From the NCBI RefSeq assembly GCF_023634845.1, contig NZ_JAMLJL010000010.1, positions 122,477 to 186,476 of the forward strand: 64,000 nt of DNA. The letters are read 5' to 3'. The notes under the pieces are model-generated. The model was given only the letters and a program-made list of their open reading frames with translations, did not search any database and was not told where the DNA came from. Below, piece after piece: positions 57,423 through 64,000 of this stretch; within the stretch, counting starts at the first letter, position 1, and each line of letters starts with the position of its first letter. A program made the translations under genes and the position numbers. Origin of the DNA: Flavobacterium amniphilum (GTDB taxonomy: Bacteria > Bacteroidota > Bacteroidia > Flavobacteriales > Flavobacteriaceae).

Positions 57423-58958
57423 TCATCCCAACCAGCCTTCCCGGTCTAAACTCCGGTATTGAATCGCTTCTGCAATATGATTTGAATTAACCGCTTCAGA
57501 GTTATCCAGATCTGCAATTGTTCTGGAGACTTTCAAAATCCGGTCATAAGCACGCGCTGATAAATTCAACCGTTCCATCGCCGATTTTAACAATTGCAGC
57601 GAAGTTTCATCCAGTTGGCAATAGGTTCTGATTTGTCTGGTAGTCATTTGCGCATTGTAATGAATGTATTCATACGATTTAAACCGCTCCGATTGGATTT
57701 CCCTGGCACTGGTTACCCTTTTCCGTATCTCGGCACTGCTTTCACCATTCCGTTTTTCTGATAACTGGTCGAAAGGAACGGGAGTGACTTCAATATGGAT
57801 ATCAATCCGGTCCAGCAGCGGTCCCGATATTTTACTCAAATAGCGTTGCATTTCAGAAGGAGAGGAGCTAACCGGAGCATTCGGATCATTAAAATAACCA
57901 CCCGGACTCGGATTCATACTGGCGACCAACATAAACGAAGATGGGTAGGTTATGGTGAATTTTGCCCTTGAAATGGTTACTTCCCGGTCTTCAAGCGGTT
58001 GCCGCATGACTTCGAGTACTTCGCGCTTAAATTCGGGTAATTCATCTAAAAACAACACGCCGTTATGCGCCAGCGAAATTTCTCCCGGTTGCGGATAACT
58101 CCCGCCACCCACCAGTGAAACCGAAGAGGCACTGTGATGGGGTGACCTGAAGGGCCTTTGGTTCATCAAGCCGGAATCCTTTACTTTTCCTGCAACACTG
58201 TGAATTTTTGTGGTTTCCAGTGCTTCCCATAAAGTCATGGGCGGTAAAATACTCGGTATACGTTTCGCCAGCATGGTTTTTCCGGCTCCCGGAGGACCAA
58301 TCAATATTACATTATGCCCACCGGCAGCGGCTATTTCCATACAACGCTTAATCGATTCCTGACCACGGACTTCGGCAAAATCAAATTCGGGAAACTCAAG
58401 GGTTTTGTAAAATTCTTCGCGGGTATTGATAACGGTAGGTTCCAGTGTTCCATTTCCTTCAAAAAAATCTATGACTTCTTTGATGTTTTCGACTCCGTAA
58501 ACATCAAGACCGGCGACAATAGCCGCTTCTTTTACATTTTGTTTTGGTAAAAAGAATCCTTTAAATCCTTCTTCTTTGGCCTTAATGGCTATGGATAATG
58601 CACCTCTGATAGGCTGTAGATTACCGTCAAGCGACAGTTCCCCCATAATAATGTATTGACCCACTTCTTCAGCAGTAATCTGACCTGAAGCAACAAGAAT
58701 ACCGATGGCAATGGTTAAATCATAGGCAGATCCTTCTTTGCGTAAATCGGCCGGTGCCATATTGATGGTGATTTTCTTTCCGGGAAAATTGTATTCGTTG
58801 TTTTTCAGGGCGGCAGCAATACGGTAACTGCTTTCTTTGATGGCATTATCAGGAAGGCCTACCAGATGGTATCCAATTCCCTTATCGATATTGACTTCAA
58901 TGGTAATAGTTGTGGCGTCGACACCAAAAACGGTGCTTCCGAAGACTTTGATTAACAT
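57423..58958 (-). CDS. comM: YifB/ComM family Mg-chelatase-like AAA+ ATPase
   Basis: A 511-residue cytoplasmic hexameric helicase of the ComM family, which promotes branch migration during natural transformation. The N-terminal Lon-like domain is marked by [20 protein letters not shown] and [19 protein letters not shown]. The AAA+ core has Walker [14 protein letters not shown] (~220-232), Walker [11 protein letters not shown] and a sensor block [12 protein letters not shown]. The C-terminal Mg-chelatase domain has [18 protein letters not shown]. It appears intact. Its 5' end and promoter region are duplicated at 63,822-64,000. comM is a known insertion hotspot for islands in other bacteria such as Acinetobacter. 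Confidence 0.95.
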   Translation of the reverse strand: MLIKVFGSTVFGVDATTITIEVNIDKGIGYHLVGLPDNAIKESSYRIAAALKNNEYNFPGKKITINMAPADLRKEGSAYDLTIAIGILVASGQITAEEVGQYIIMGELSLDGNLQPIRGALSIAIKAKEEGFKGFFLPKQNVKEAAIVAGLDVYGVENIKEVIDFFEGNGTLEPTVINTREEFYKTLEFPEFDFAEVRGQESIKRCMEIAAAGGHNVILIGPPGAGKTMLAKRIPSILPPMTLWEALETTKIHSVAGKVKDSGLMNQRPFRSPHHSASSVSLVGGGSYPQPGEISLAHNGVLFLDELPEFKREVLEVMRQPLEDREVTISRAKFTITYPSSFMLVASMNPSPGGYFNDPNAPVSSSPSEMQRYLSKISGPLLDRIDIHIEVTPVPFDQLSEKRNGESSAEIRKRVTSAREIQSERFKSYEYIHYNAQMTTRQIRTYCQLDETSLQLLKSAMERLNLSARAYDRILKVSRTIADLDNSEAVNSNHIAEAIQYRSLDREGWLG

Positions 58959-58990
58959 GGCGTATACTTTTTAAATGGCTTATAATGTTG

Positions 58991-58998
58991 CAAATATA
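58991..58998 (-). promoter_or_regulatory. -7 element of comM
   Basis: TATATTTG on the minus strand, 32 bases before the comM ATG. The -33 region is poor. The same element recurs at 63,916-63,923 in repeat copy B. Confidence 0.5.
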
Positions 58999-59017
58999 GA
59001 AAAGTTACCCCAATAAA

Positions 59018-59039
59018 AAATCCCGGCGAACCGGGATTT
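59018..59039 (-). terminator. Terminator between comM and the gene formerly upstream
   Basis: AAATCCCGG / CCGGGATTT with a CGAA tetraloop is a 9-bp perfect stem, A/T-flanked on both sides. It follows the stop of the ESGIKNFKK reading frame on the minus strand. Confidence 0.8.
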
Positions 59040-59041
59040 GA

Positions 59042-59075
59042 TTATTTTTTGAAGTTTTTGATTCCGCTTTCCAGC
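59042..59075 (-). pseudogene. 3' remnant of the gene upstream of comM
   Basis: On the minus strand, CTG GAA AGC ... TAA encodes LESGIKNFKK. Just beyond 59,075 the frame meets a TGA, so here it is only a tail; the intact copy probably continues past 64,000. Confidence 0.5.
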
Positions 59076-59080
59076 ATATT

Positions 59081-59405
59081 TCATCTTCTCGGAAACCTAT
59101 CTACATCACTAAATTTATGTATCATAAGTTCATTACTTTTACATTCAATTTTTTTGGAAATTTTATAAAATATTTAGGTAGAAAAATAATGAATATATTG
59201 AGTTAGATTCGACAGAAGTGATTGGAGCAATGGTGTCAACTCAAAAAGAATTTTCAATAATACTGAATAAAATTTTTATTTAAAAAAGGTAGTTTAAATT
59301 GGGTTAAACTAAAAGATTGATAGTTATTACTTGATATTGAATTAGGTCATGTATGTAATGATATTGAACAGTATCGTCAGTTTTATTAAGTATGATTTTT
59401 GTGAC
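59081..59405. other. AT-rich non-coding left end of the comM cassette
   Basis: No convincing gene. A 33-codon open stretch on the plus strand (59,182-59,283: KNNEYIELDSTEVIGAMV ... KIFI) lacks a good start and may be the decayed tail of a gene. Confidence 0.4.
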
Positions 59406-60344
59406 CTAAAATCCTTTTTCATAAGGGTTTTGATTGTTTTTTTCTGCTTTTTCAATTATTCTTAAAGTTCTTTCATCAACAACCGGTGAAAGTACTTTCT
59501 TGGATTTGTTTTTTTTAACTAAATCATTGCAATTCGAGTCATCCAATAAATCATCAAATTTGAAAATTCTTATGATAGAATAATTAATTTTTTGATTCTT
59601 TTTAAAAGCAGTTTTATTGAATTTTACAAATACATACTTATCATTCACATAAGTAATATTATAATTTGGATTGTATTCAATTTTTTGAATTTTGCATTCT
59701 AAATTCTCAATATTTTCCAATTCATCTGGAAGCATAAATGCATTGTGAAAAGTTCTTCCAAATGAGAAAATCCAATAAAATTCAATAAAAATGAATACTA
59801 AAATAAGTTTAAGAAAACTCTTTTTTTCATAATCTTTAATCTTTAATGAATGATGACCCAAATGCCAACTAAAGAGTATAAATATACTTATGATAATGTT
59901 TAAAGGAACATACCAAAATATATTTAAAGAAGTTCGAATATCATCACTTAAATAATTTGTTATTTTATAAAGTAAGTAATTGAAACAAAAGAATAATATT
60001 AAAAAGAATGTTGCAATTAGATTATTCCTTTCTTTAATTTTGAGCAATAATAATAATTTGCTCTCACCATTACTGTCAATTAGATTATTATTGGTATTTT
60101 CAGAATTTGTATCTGTTTTAAGTACAGTGACATAAAACAAATAAAGTGAACCAAATATTATTGACAATATAAATATCATCAAAAGACCATCTGGAATCAT
60201 TTGACTTACAGAAAAAAACCTTATAAATGAAAATGATATAGATGATAATTCTGCTATTTGCCACAAACCACCTAATATTGGTGGGACAATGATAATAAGG
60301 CTTAAATTTTGGTTTGTTGTATTGAGTAGTTTTTTTAAATCCAC
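59406..60344 (-). CDS. Polytopic membrane protein, third gene of the effector operon
   Basis: A 312-residue protein with about seven hydrophobic segments and a charged cytoplasmic C-terminus (KNKSKKVLSPVVDERTLRII). It shares LGGxWQxxEL, SFIRFFSVSQMIPDGL and the tail pattern VNDKYVFVKFNKT ... SNCND with the 245-residue protein at 53,696-54,433, so the two are paralogues. It begins 41 bases after the lipoprotein gene, same strand, in what looks like a three-gene operon led by the Hcp-protease gene. No known family recognised. A membrane immunity or export-accessory role is possible but unproven. Confidence 0.75.
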   Translation of the reverse strand: MDLKKLLNTTNQNLSLIIIVPPILGGLWQIAELSSISFSFIRFFSVSQMIPDGLLMIFILSIIFGSLYLFYVTVLKTDTNSENTNNNLIDSNGESKLLLLLKIKERNNLIATFFLILFFCFNYLLYKITNYLSDDIRTSLNIFWYVPLNIIISIFILFSWHLGHHSLKIKDYEKKSFLKLILVFIFIEFYWIFSFGRTFHNAFMLPDELENIENLECKIQKIEYNPNYNITYVNDKYVFVKFNKTAFKKNQKINYSIIRIFKFDDLLDDSNCNDLVKKNKSKKVLSPVVDERTLRIIEKAEKNNQNPYEKGF

Positions 60345-60385
60345 GTTCTATCGTTTTAGTAAAAATAAGATAATTACTATTATAT

Positions 60386-61069
60386 TTATTCGACTAAATG
60401 ATAGATTTCTTTCTTGTATTTCCAATCGTCGTTTTCTCTAATGTATAATTTACCATAACTATCATAAATAGTTGATGTTTCAACAAATGCAGAATCCATT
60501 TTTTGGTTAAACTTAATACTAGTTACTTTAAATTTTAAAGTGTAGTTGTTTGATGTGTGGTGTGGTTCTAAAATTGCTCGTGCATTTTCTTTATTCTTTC
60601 CACTTGCCAATGAACCCAATCCATATATTAATTTACCATTGATTTTTTTCTTGTATTCATCGGTTAAAATCAAAGGTTTCAAGTTATTTGAATTGCAGTT
60701 TAAGTTAAATTTTGAAATTGAATCTTCATAAATAACTCTTTCAAGTAAATATGAAGGCAGCTTTTGTTTATTTAAATCAAAGTGATTGAGAGTTTGACTC
60801 AAGTTTTTAAATAAAGAAATATTAATATTTTCTTGAATTATAGTGTATTTCAACTTGGGAAATTTTGCATAAGATTCATTATTGTTATTCTCGCAAAGTT
60901 CAATACTAGCAATCTTATTTATAGCAATTCCTAATAGATGTGGAGTTGAATTACGTAAAATAATTTCTGAGTCTTGTTCCCATTTGTTAAAGAATTTATC
61001 TGCACTAGCTTCTTTTGAAGCTGTACACGAAACCAATAAAATTATAATTGCTAGAAAACTAAATTTCAT
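60386..61069 (-). CDS. Lipoprotein next to the Hcp-metzincin gene; candidate immunity protein
   Basis: About 227 residues from the ATG at 61,069, chosen because it gives a classic lipoprotein signal (MKFSFLAIIILLVSC, Cys15 as lipid site); a start at 61,099 would overlap the upstream stop and bury the signal. The mature part is soluble, Asn/Lys-rich and has no recognised domain (YGLGSLASGKNKENARAI is a Gly-rich loop). It begins 11 bases after the effector gene. A periplasmic-facing lipoprotein encoded immediately after a toxin gene is a common layout for type VI immunity proteins that act on effectors delivered to the periplasm; that role is inference. Confidence 0.7.
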   Translation of the reverse strand: MKFSFLAIIILLVSCTASKEASADKFFNKWEQDSEIILRNSTPHLLGIAINKIASIELCENNNNESYAKFPKLKYTIIQENINISLFKNLSQTLNHFDLNKQKLPSYLLERVIYEDSISKFNLNCNSNNLKPLILTDEYKKKINGKLIYGLGSLASGKNKENARAILEPHHTSNNYTLKFKVTSIKFNQKMDSAFVETSTIYDSYGKLYIRENDDWKYKKEIYHLVE

Positions 61070-61080
61070 AAGGTGATTTT

Positions 61081-62586
61081 TTAATGTAATGAAGCCCATT
61101 GATAGTAAAATAATGATTCTTTAGTATTATTATAATCCATATAATTTTTGGTTTTACTAATTCCAAATGTATGTTTTTTAATCTTTCCAGTTTCAGCAAA
61201 TGTATGTTCCAAATTTAAGGCGTGCATTATTTCGTGCGGTATTTCAGTTTTAGTTTCCTTATTTTCATTTTTTAAGAACATCAAACTTGTTGTTCCAATA
61301 GTGATACCATTATTTGAAAATACACTTTCATCATTTGAATTAGCATTTTCCCATTGACATTTTAAGTTGGTCAAGAATAAGGTAATTTCATCTTGAATTG
61401 CGGTATTTTGTCTTGAATGAAATAAGCCTGTTATTAAAGTTAAAAATGAAGCTCTATTTGAAGCAGGTTGTTTTAAACTATCCTTAGAACCTTCAATCAA
61501 ATTTTTCTTAATACGCTCAATTACTACCTTTTCAGCTGGAGTGGTAGTAGCTGAATTTATATCTAAAATATTTGGTGCTTGATTTACTAGCTTAATATCA
61601 ATCAAAGCTGGATTAAATGCTCTTTTGAAATAATCATTTAATTCGGCTGCATTTTTGATATGACTATTTAAGACAACATCTTTATCACCTTTATTAAAAT
61701 CGACTACAATCCAACGAACTTTTTGTTCTTTCGGTGCTGGATAAAAGAAATTGATTGCTCCGATTGGGTCATTATCACCCAATAATTTTAGTTGTAATGT
61801 GTTTGAACTTGTTTTATTACAAGTTATTGTGACTTCTTTAGCATCTTTTAAATTGGTAGGACTGAAAGTAAAATCAGGATGATTTTCAAATTCAATTGTT
61901 TGATATAAATCTTGATTTTTTTGCTTAAGTATATCTAATTCCAATGTGATTTTTTGGTCTTTTCTCATACTAACCCAAACAGGAAAGTATTGTTCGCCAT
62001 AAACTTGAATTGGATTGTATTCTTTCTCAAATATTGCGGTGTTTGAAGTGCAAGTTTTTTTGTAATTATCTGGAATTTTATCAAAACCAAATTTACCTTC
62101 TTTGATATCAGTTTTTTTTGCATCAAAACTGATGATTAATTTCTTTTCGGTATCAGTTTCTTTTATAGGTGTTGGTTCTTTTGGGGTTGGGTCAGTAACT
62201 CTCCAAGATTTTGAAAAGATTACTTGACCGTTTTCAACCATTGAAGCTGGTGAAAGTGTGATACTTGTAGTTAACGGTTCTGTATTGGTAGAATCGAAAG
62301 CTTTGCTGTTGCTGATACAATATGTATCTAGTAATTCAACATTTCTACTTTTTGAAGTTCCAGTTCTTGAAGGTATTACGATTTTGACTTTCTTCATTGA
62401 ACTACTATCAATCATCCATTGAAGCAACAACGGACTTTTAATAGTTTCAAGTTTTATATCCCAATATCCACCTTTGAAATTGCTGTTTGGGTTTCCCATA
62501 AAGTCAACTTCTTGGTTGAACTTTAAATCAAACTCTAAAATATTATACTCTTGGTCTTCTACGAAAAGCCTTGCTGAAATGCTCAT
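61081..62586 (-). CDS. Evolved Hcp (TssD) with C-terminal metzincin-type protease domain
   Basis: A 501-residue protein. Residues 1-~133 resemble Bacteroidota T6SS Hcp/TssD tube proteins (ARLFVEDQEYNILEFDLKFNQEVDFMGNP; GGYWDIKLET; LLLQWMID; FDSTNTEPLTTSITLSPASM). A Pro/Glu-rich linker (~134-150) and an Ig-like region follow. The C-terminal ~210 residues contain HEIMHALNLEH (H451, E452, H455, H461) and NYMDY (M483), which together are the zinc site and Met-turn of metzincins. No signal peptide is seen, as expected for a type VI cargo. The reading is a secreted tube subunit carrying a protease effector. Other T6SS genes are not in this window. Confidence 0.8.
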   Translation of the reverse strand: MSISARLFVEDQEYNILEFDLKFNQEVDFMGNPNSNFKGGYWDIKLETIKSPLLLQWMIDSSSMKKVKIVIPSRTGTSKSRNVELLDTYCISNSKAFDSTNTEPLTTSITLSPASMVENGQVIFSKSWRVTDPTPKEPTPIKETDTEKKLIISFDAKKTDIKEGKFGFDKIPDNYKKTCTSNTAIFEKEYNPIQVYGEQYFPVWVSMRKDQKITLELDILKQKNQDLYQTIEFENHPDFTFSPTNLKDAKEVTITCNKTSSNTLQLKLLGDNDPIGAINFFYPAPKEQKVRWIVVDFNKGDKDVVLNSHIKNAAELNDYFKRAFNPALIDIKLVNQAPNILDINSATTTPAEKVVIERIKKNLIEGSKDSLKQPASNRASFLTLITGLFHSRQNTAIQDEITLFLTNLKCQWENANSNDESVFSNNGITIGTTSLMFLKNENKETKTEIPHEIMHALNLEHTFAETGKIKKHTFGISKTKNYMDYNNTKESLFYYQWASLH

Positions 62587-62609
62587 GTTACCTCTATTGT
62601 TTATTAATA

Positions 62610-62617
62610 CAAATATA
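62610..62617 (-). promoter_or_regulatory. -7 element of the Hcp-metzincin operon
   Basis: TATATTTG on the minus strand, 23 bases before the ATG at 62,586, in the divergent spacer with the 335-residue gene. No clear -33 box. Confidence 0.45.
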
Positions 62618-62704
62618 TAAGAAAAAACCTACTTGTTAGTTGAAGATTGTTTAAGAAGGTAAAGCAAAATAAAATGATATATTTACTATAGGAAATTTGT
62701 CATT

Positions 62705-63712
62705 ATGAAAATAAAATGTAATCTATGTTTGAAAAATAATGTTGATGCACATCCAAATTCACATTATTTATCAGATTTTATTATTCGTCCAGCTTTAAAT
62801 ATTCAAGGTTCATCTAAAAGAGATTTGGGTTTTTACTTTGGATTTGATTCAGATAAACCATCTTCACAATTTAGGTATCAAAGAGGATTCACAAAATTTG
62901 AAAAAGTTGAAGAAGTATTAGGGCGTCAATCAACTGAGGAAGAAATTGTGATAATGAAACAAAATATTGAATTTTCTTCAAATGATAAATTTTGCATTGA
63001 TTGCGAACCAAAATTTACCAAGATTGAAAATTTATTTAATAAAAATATTTTGCCAAAATTAAGAGATAGTGATTTAACTGGAATTAAAAATTTAGAATTA
63101 AGCGTTGAGGATTCAAAAGCATTAAGATTATTTGTATTACTTAATTTTTTTAGAACATCAATTTGTGATGATGAATTTCAAATTCAAAAGGAATTGCAAA
63201 ATATTTTAAGAGATAAAATTTTTAATTATGATTTTGAAGGATTAGAAAATATACACTTGTCAGTTTCTTACCTTGAAACTTTACCCAATGAAGGTGATAT
63301 AGATAATACTTATAAAACTGAAAACATTGTTGGTATTGTTTATGGGGCAAATCCCAAAACTATTTTTTTCAATGATTTTGTAATAACACTCATTGATGGA
63401 CATGATTTCGAGCACGTAGAATATAATATTTTTGAAGACATCAATTCTTTGCTGAATTCGTTAAATATTGATATGAAAAATTATAAAGTAAAAATTTTTT
63501 CAAATGATGAGAGAAAATTTATAATTAATAAAATAGCTACAAAACTAGGAATAAAAATTTATCAAGAACAAATATTAGATTTCTATAAAAGATATGTAAT
63601 TGAATTTAACAAATTACCAACGGATAAAATTATAGGTGATTTTATTGAGTCATTCTTGAATAATAGAAAACATGCAACAGTTGAACAAAATAGGAATAAA
63701 TTAATATTTTAG
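62705..63712 (+). CDS. Zinc-ribbon hypothetical protein at cassette right end
   Basis: A 335-residue soluble, Asn/Lys/Asp-rich protein. The N-terminus has CNLCLKNN ... HPNSHYLSDFIIRP and then FCIDCEPKFTKIENLF, i.e. two CxxC pairs with an intervening His-Ser segment; this resembles predicted zinc-binding proteins with an HNH-like N-terminus found in accessory and defence regions. No complete HNH nuclease motif is seen. The rest is helical with no further recognised motif. It is divergent from the Hcp operon and the most AT-rich gene in the window, consistent with recent transfer. Confidence 0.7.
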   Translation: MKIKCNLCLKNNVDAHPNSHYLSDFIIRPALNIQGSSKRDLGFYFGFDSDKPSSQFRYQRGFTKFEKVEEVLGRQSTEEEIVIMKQNIEFSSNDKFCIDCEPKFTKIENLFNKNILPKLRDSDLTGIKNLELSVEDSKALRLFVLLNFFRTSICDDEFQIQKELQNILRDKIFNYDFEGLENIHLSVSYLETLPNEGDIDNTYKTENIVGIVYGANPKTIFFNDFVITLIDGHDFEHVEYNIFEDINSLLNSLNIDMKNYKVKIFSNDERKFIINKIATKLGIKIYQEQILDFYKRYVIEFNKLPTDKIIGDFIESFLNNRKHATVEQNRNKLIF

Positions 63713-63821
63713 AGAACTTAAAAATAACTAACTTAAAGAGAATATAAAAATATTGTTTCCATGTTGTTGAAAATAAAGTCCTTATAAATTATTTTAGATA
63801 CTACAATAAATAATTACAATA

Positions 63822-63883
63822 TCAATGGTAATAGTTGTGGCGTCGACACCAAAAACGGTGCTTCCGAAGACTTTGATTAACAT
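63822..63883 (-). pseudogene. 5' fragment of comM in repeat copy B
   Basis: Encodes the first 20 residues of ComM ([20 protein letters not shown]) and then runs into cassette sequence and a stop after nine further codons. Its promoter copy points into the cassette, antisense to the zinc-ribbon gene. Confidence 0.9.
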
Positions 63884-63942
63884 GGCGTATACTTTTTAAA
63901 TGGCTTATAATGTTGCAAATATAGAAAAGTTACCCCAATAAA

Positions 63943-63964
63943 AAATCCCGGCGAACCGGGATTT
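63943..63964 (-). terminator. Terminator copy in repeat B
   Basis: Same 9-bp CCCGG-containing stem with CGAA loop as at 59,018-59,039. Here it probably terminates the intact gene entering from the right. Confidence 0.75.
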
Positions 63965-63966
63965 GA

Positions 63967-64000
63967 TTATTTTTTGAAGTTTTTGATTCCGCTTTCCAGC
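63967..64000 (-). CDS. C-terminal end of the gene upstream of comM (partial)
   Basis: Only LESGIKNFKK and the stop are visible on the minus strand; the gene continues beyond the window. In repeat copy A the same frame is broken, so this is taken as the intact copy. Product cannot be told. Confidence 0.4.
   Translation of the reverse strand, partial: LESGIKNFKK

Larger units (their letters stand above)
58897..59075. repeat. 179-bp direct repeat, copy A (comM 5' region)
   Basis: Identical to 63,822-64,000 with offset 4,925. It contains the first 20 comM codons, the comM leader and promoter, a terminator, and the last codons of a minus-strand gene ending ESGIKNFKK. Confidence 0.97.
63822..64000. 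repeat. 179-bp direct repeat, copy B (reaches window edge)
   Basis: Base-for-base identical to 58,897-59,075 and possibly longer beyond the window. It defines the right edge of the ~4.9-kb comM cassette. Confidence 0.97.

Noticed and set aside
59076..63821. Transposon or insertion sequence
   Set aside because: No transposase, no terminal inverted repeats, and the flanking repeats (179 bp) are far longer than ordinary target-site duplications.

Overview
The window looks like chromosomal DNA of a Flavobacterium-type member of the Bacteroidota. The evidence is AT-rich DNA, TAnnTTTG promoter elements with little Shine-Dalgarno signal, several proteins with type IX secretion (T9SS) C-terminal sorting domains, PorP/SprF and PorE-like proteins, a MurF-Alr fusion, and a monomeric isocitrate dehydrogenase. 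No rRNA, tRNA, CRISPR array, insertion sequence or integrase was recognised.

Layout. 1-19.1 kb is a T9SS surface-protein locus: a partial giant adhesin with a type A sorting domain, a 2,289-residue protein with a type B (gliding-associated) domain, a PorP/SprF outer-membrane protein, a PorE-like OmpA protein and a second type B protein. 19.2-26.6 kb is a minus-strand housekeeping block: icd, an MFS transporter, recJ, a HopJ-family gene, rsmI and a Glu-rich protein. 26.7-30.3 kb carries tdk, murF-alr and mscL. 30.3-39.7 kb carries a small membrane protein, a T9SS-secreted metallophosphoesterase, asd, a His/Cys-rich small protein with a TonB-dependent receptor, a prolyl oligopeptidase and an AIM24-family protein. 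39.8-46.0 kb holds a secreted LamG/beta-helix protein beside a LytTR regulator and a propeller/Y_Y_Y sensor kinase. 46.1-52.1 kb holds miaE, a glycosyltransferase and a 1,356-residue hybrid kinase.

From 52.1 kb to the end the window becomes a plasticity zone. Two intergenic arrays with an exact 21-bp period (52.11-52.35 and 57.02-57.28 kb) share a CCTAAAAGG core. The 3' end of a neutral zinc metallopeptidase gene (ypfJ-like) occurs three times (53.19, 54.51 and 56.79 kb), and the first two copies bracket an AT-rich cassette with a membrane protein and two tiny ORFs. A second cassette of about 4.9 kb lies beside comM, between two identical 179-bp direct repeats (58,897-59,075 and 63,822-64,000) made of the comM 5' end, its promoter region and the tail of the next gene.

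The comM cassette carries what looks like a type VI secretion effector module. It has an Hcp/TssD-like domain fused to a C-terminal metzincin-type zinc protease (HEIMHALNLEH with a downstream NYMDY Met-turn), followed by a lipoprotein and a polytopic membrane protein. That membrane protein is a clear paralogue of the one in the ypfJ cassette. The simplest reading is an effector/immunity island at comM and an orphan-immunity-like relative at ypfJ, both inserted without a visible recombinase. The families and repeats are read directly from the sequence; the immunity roles and the insertion mechanism are inference.
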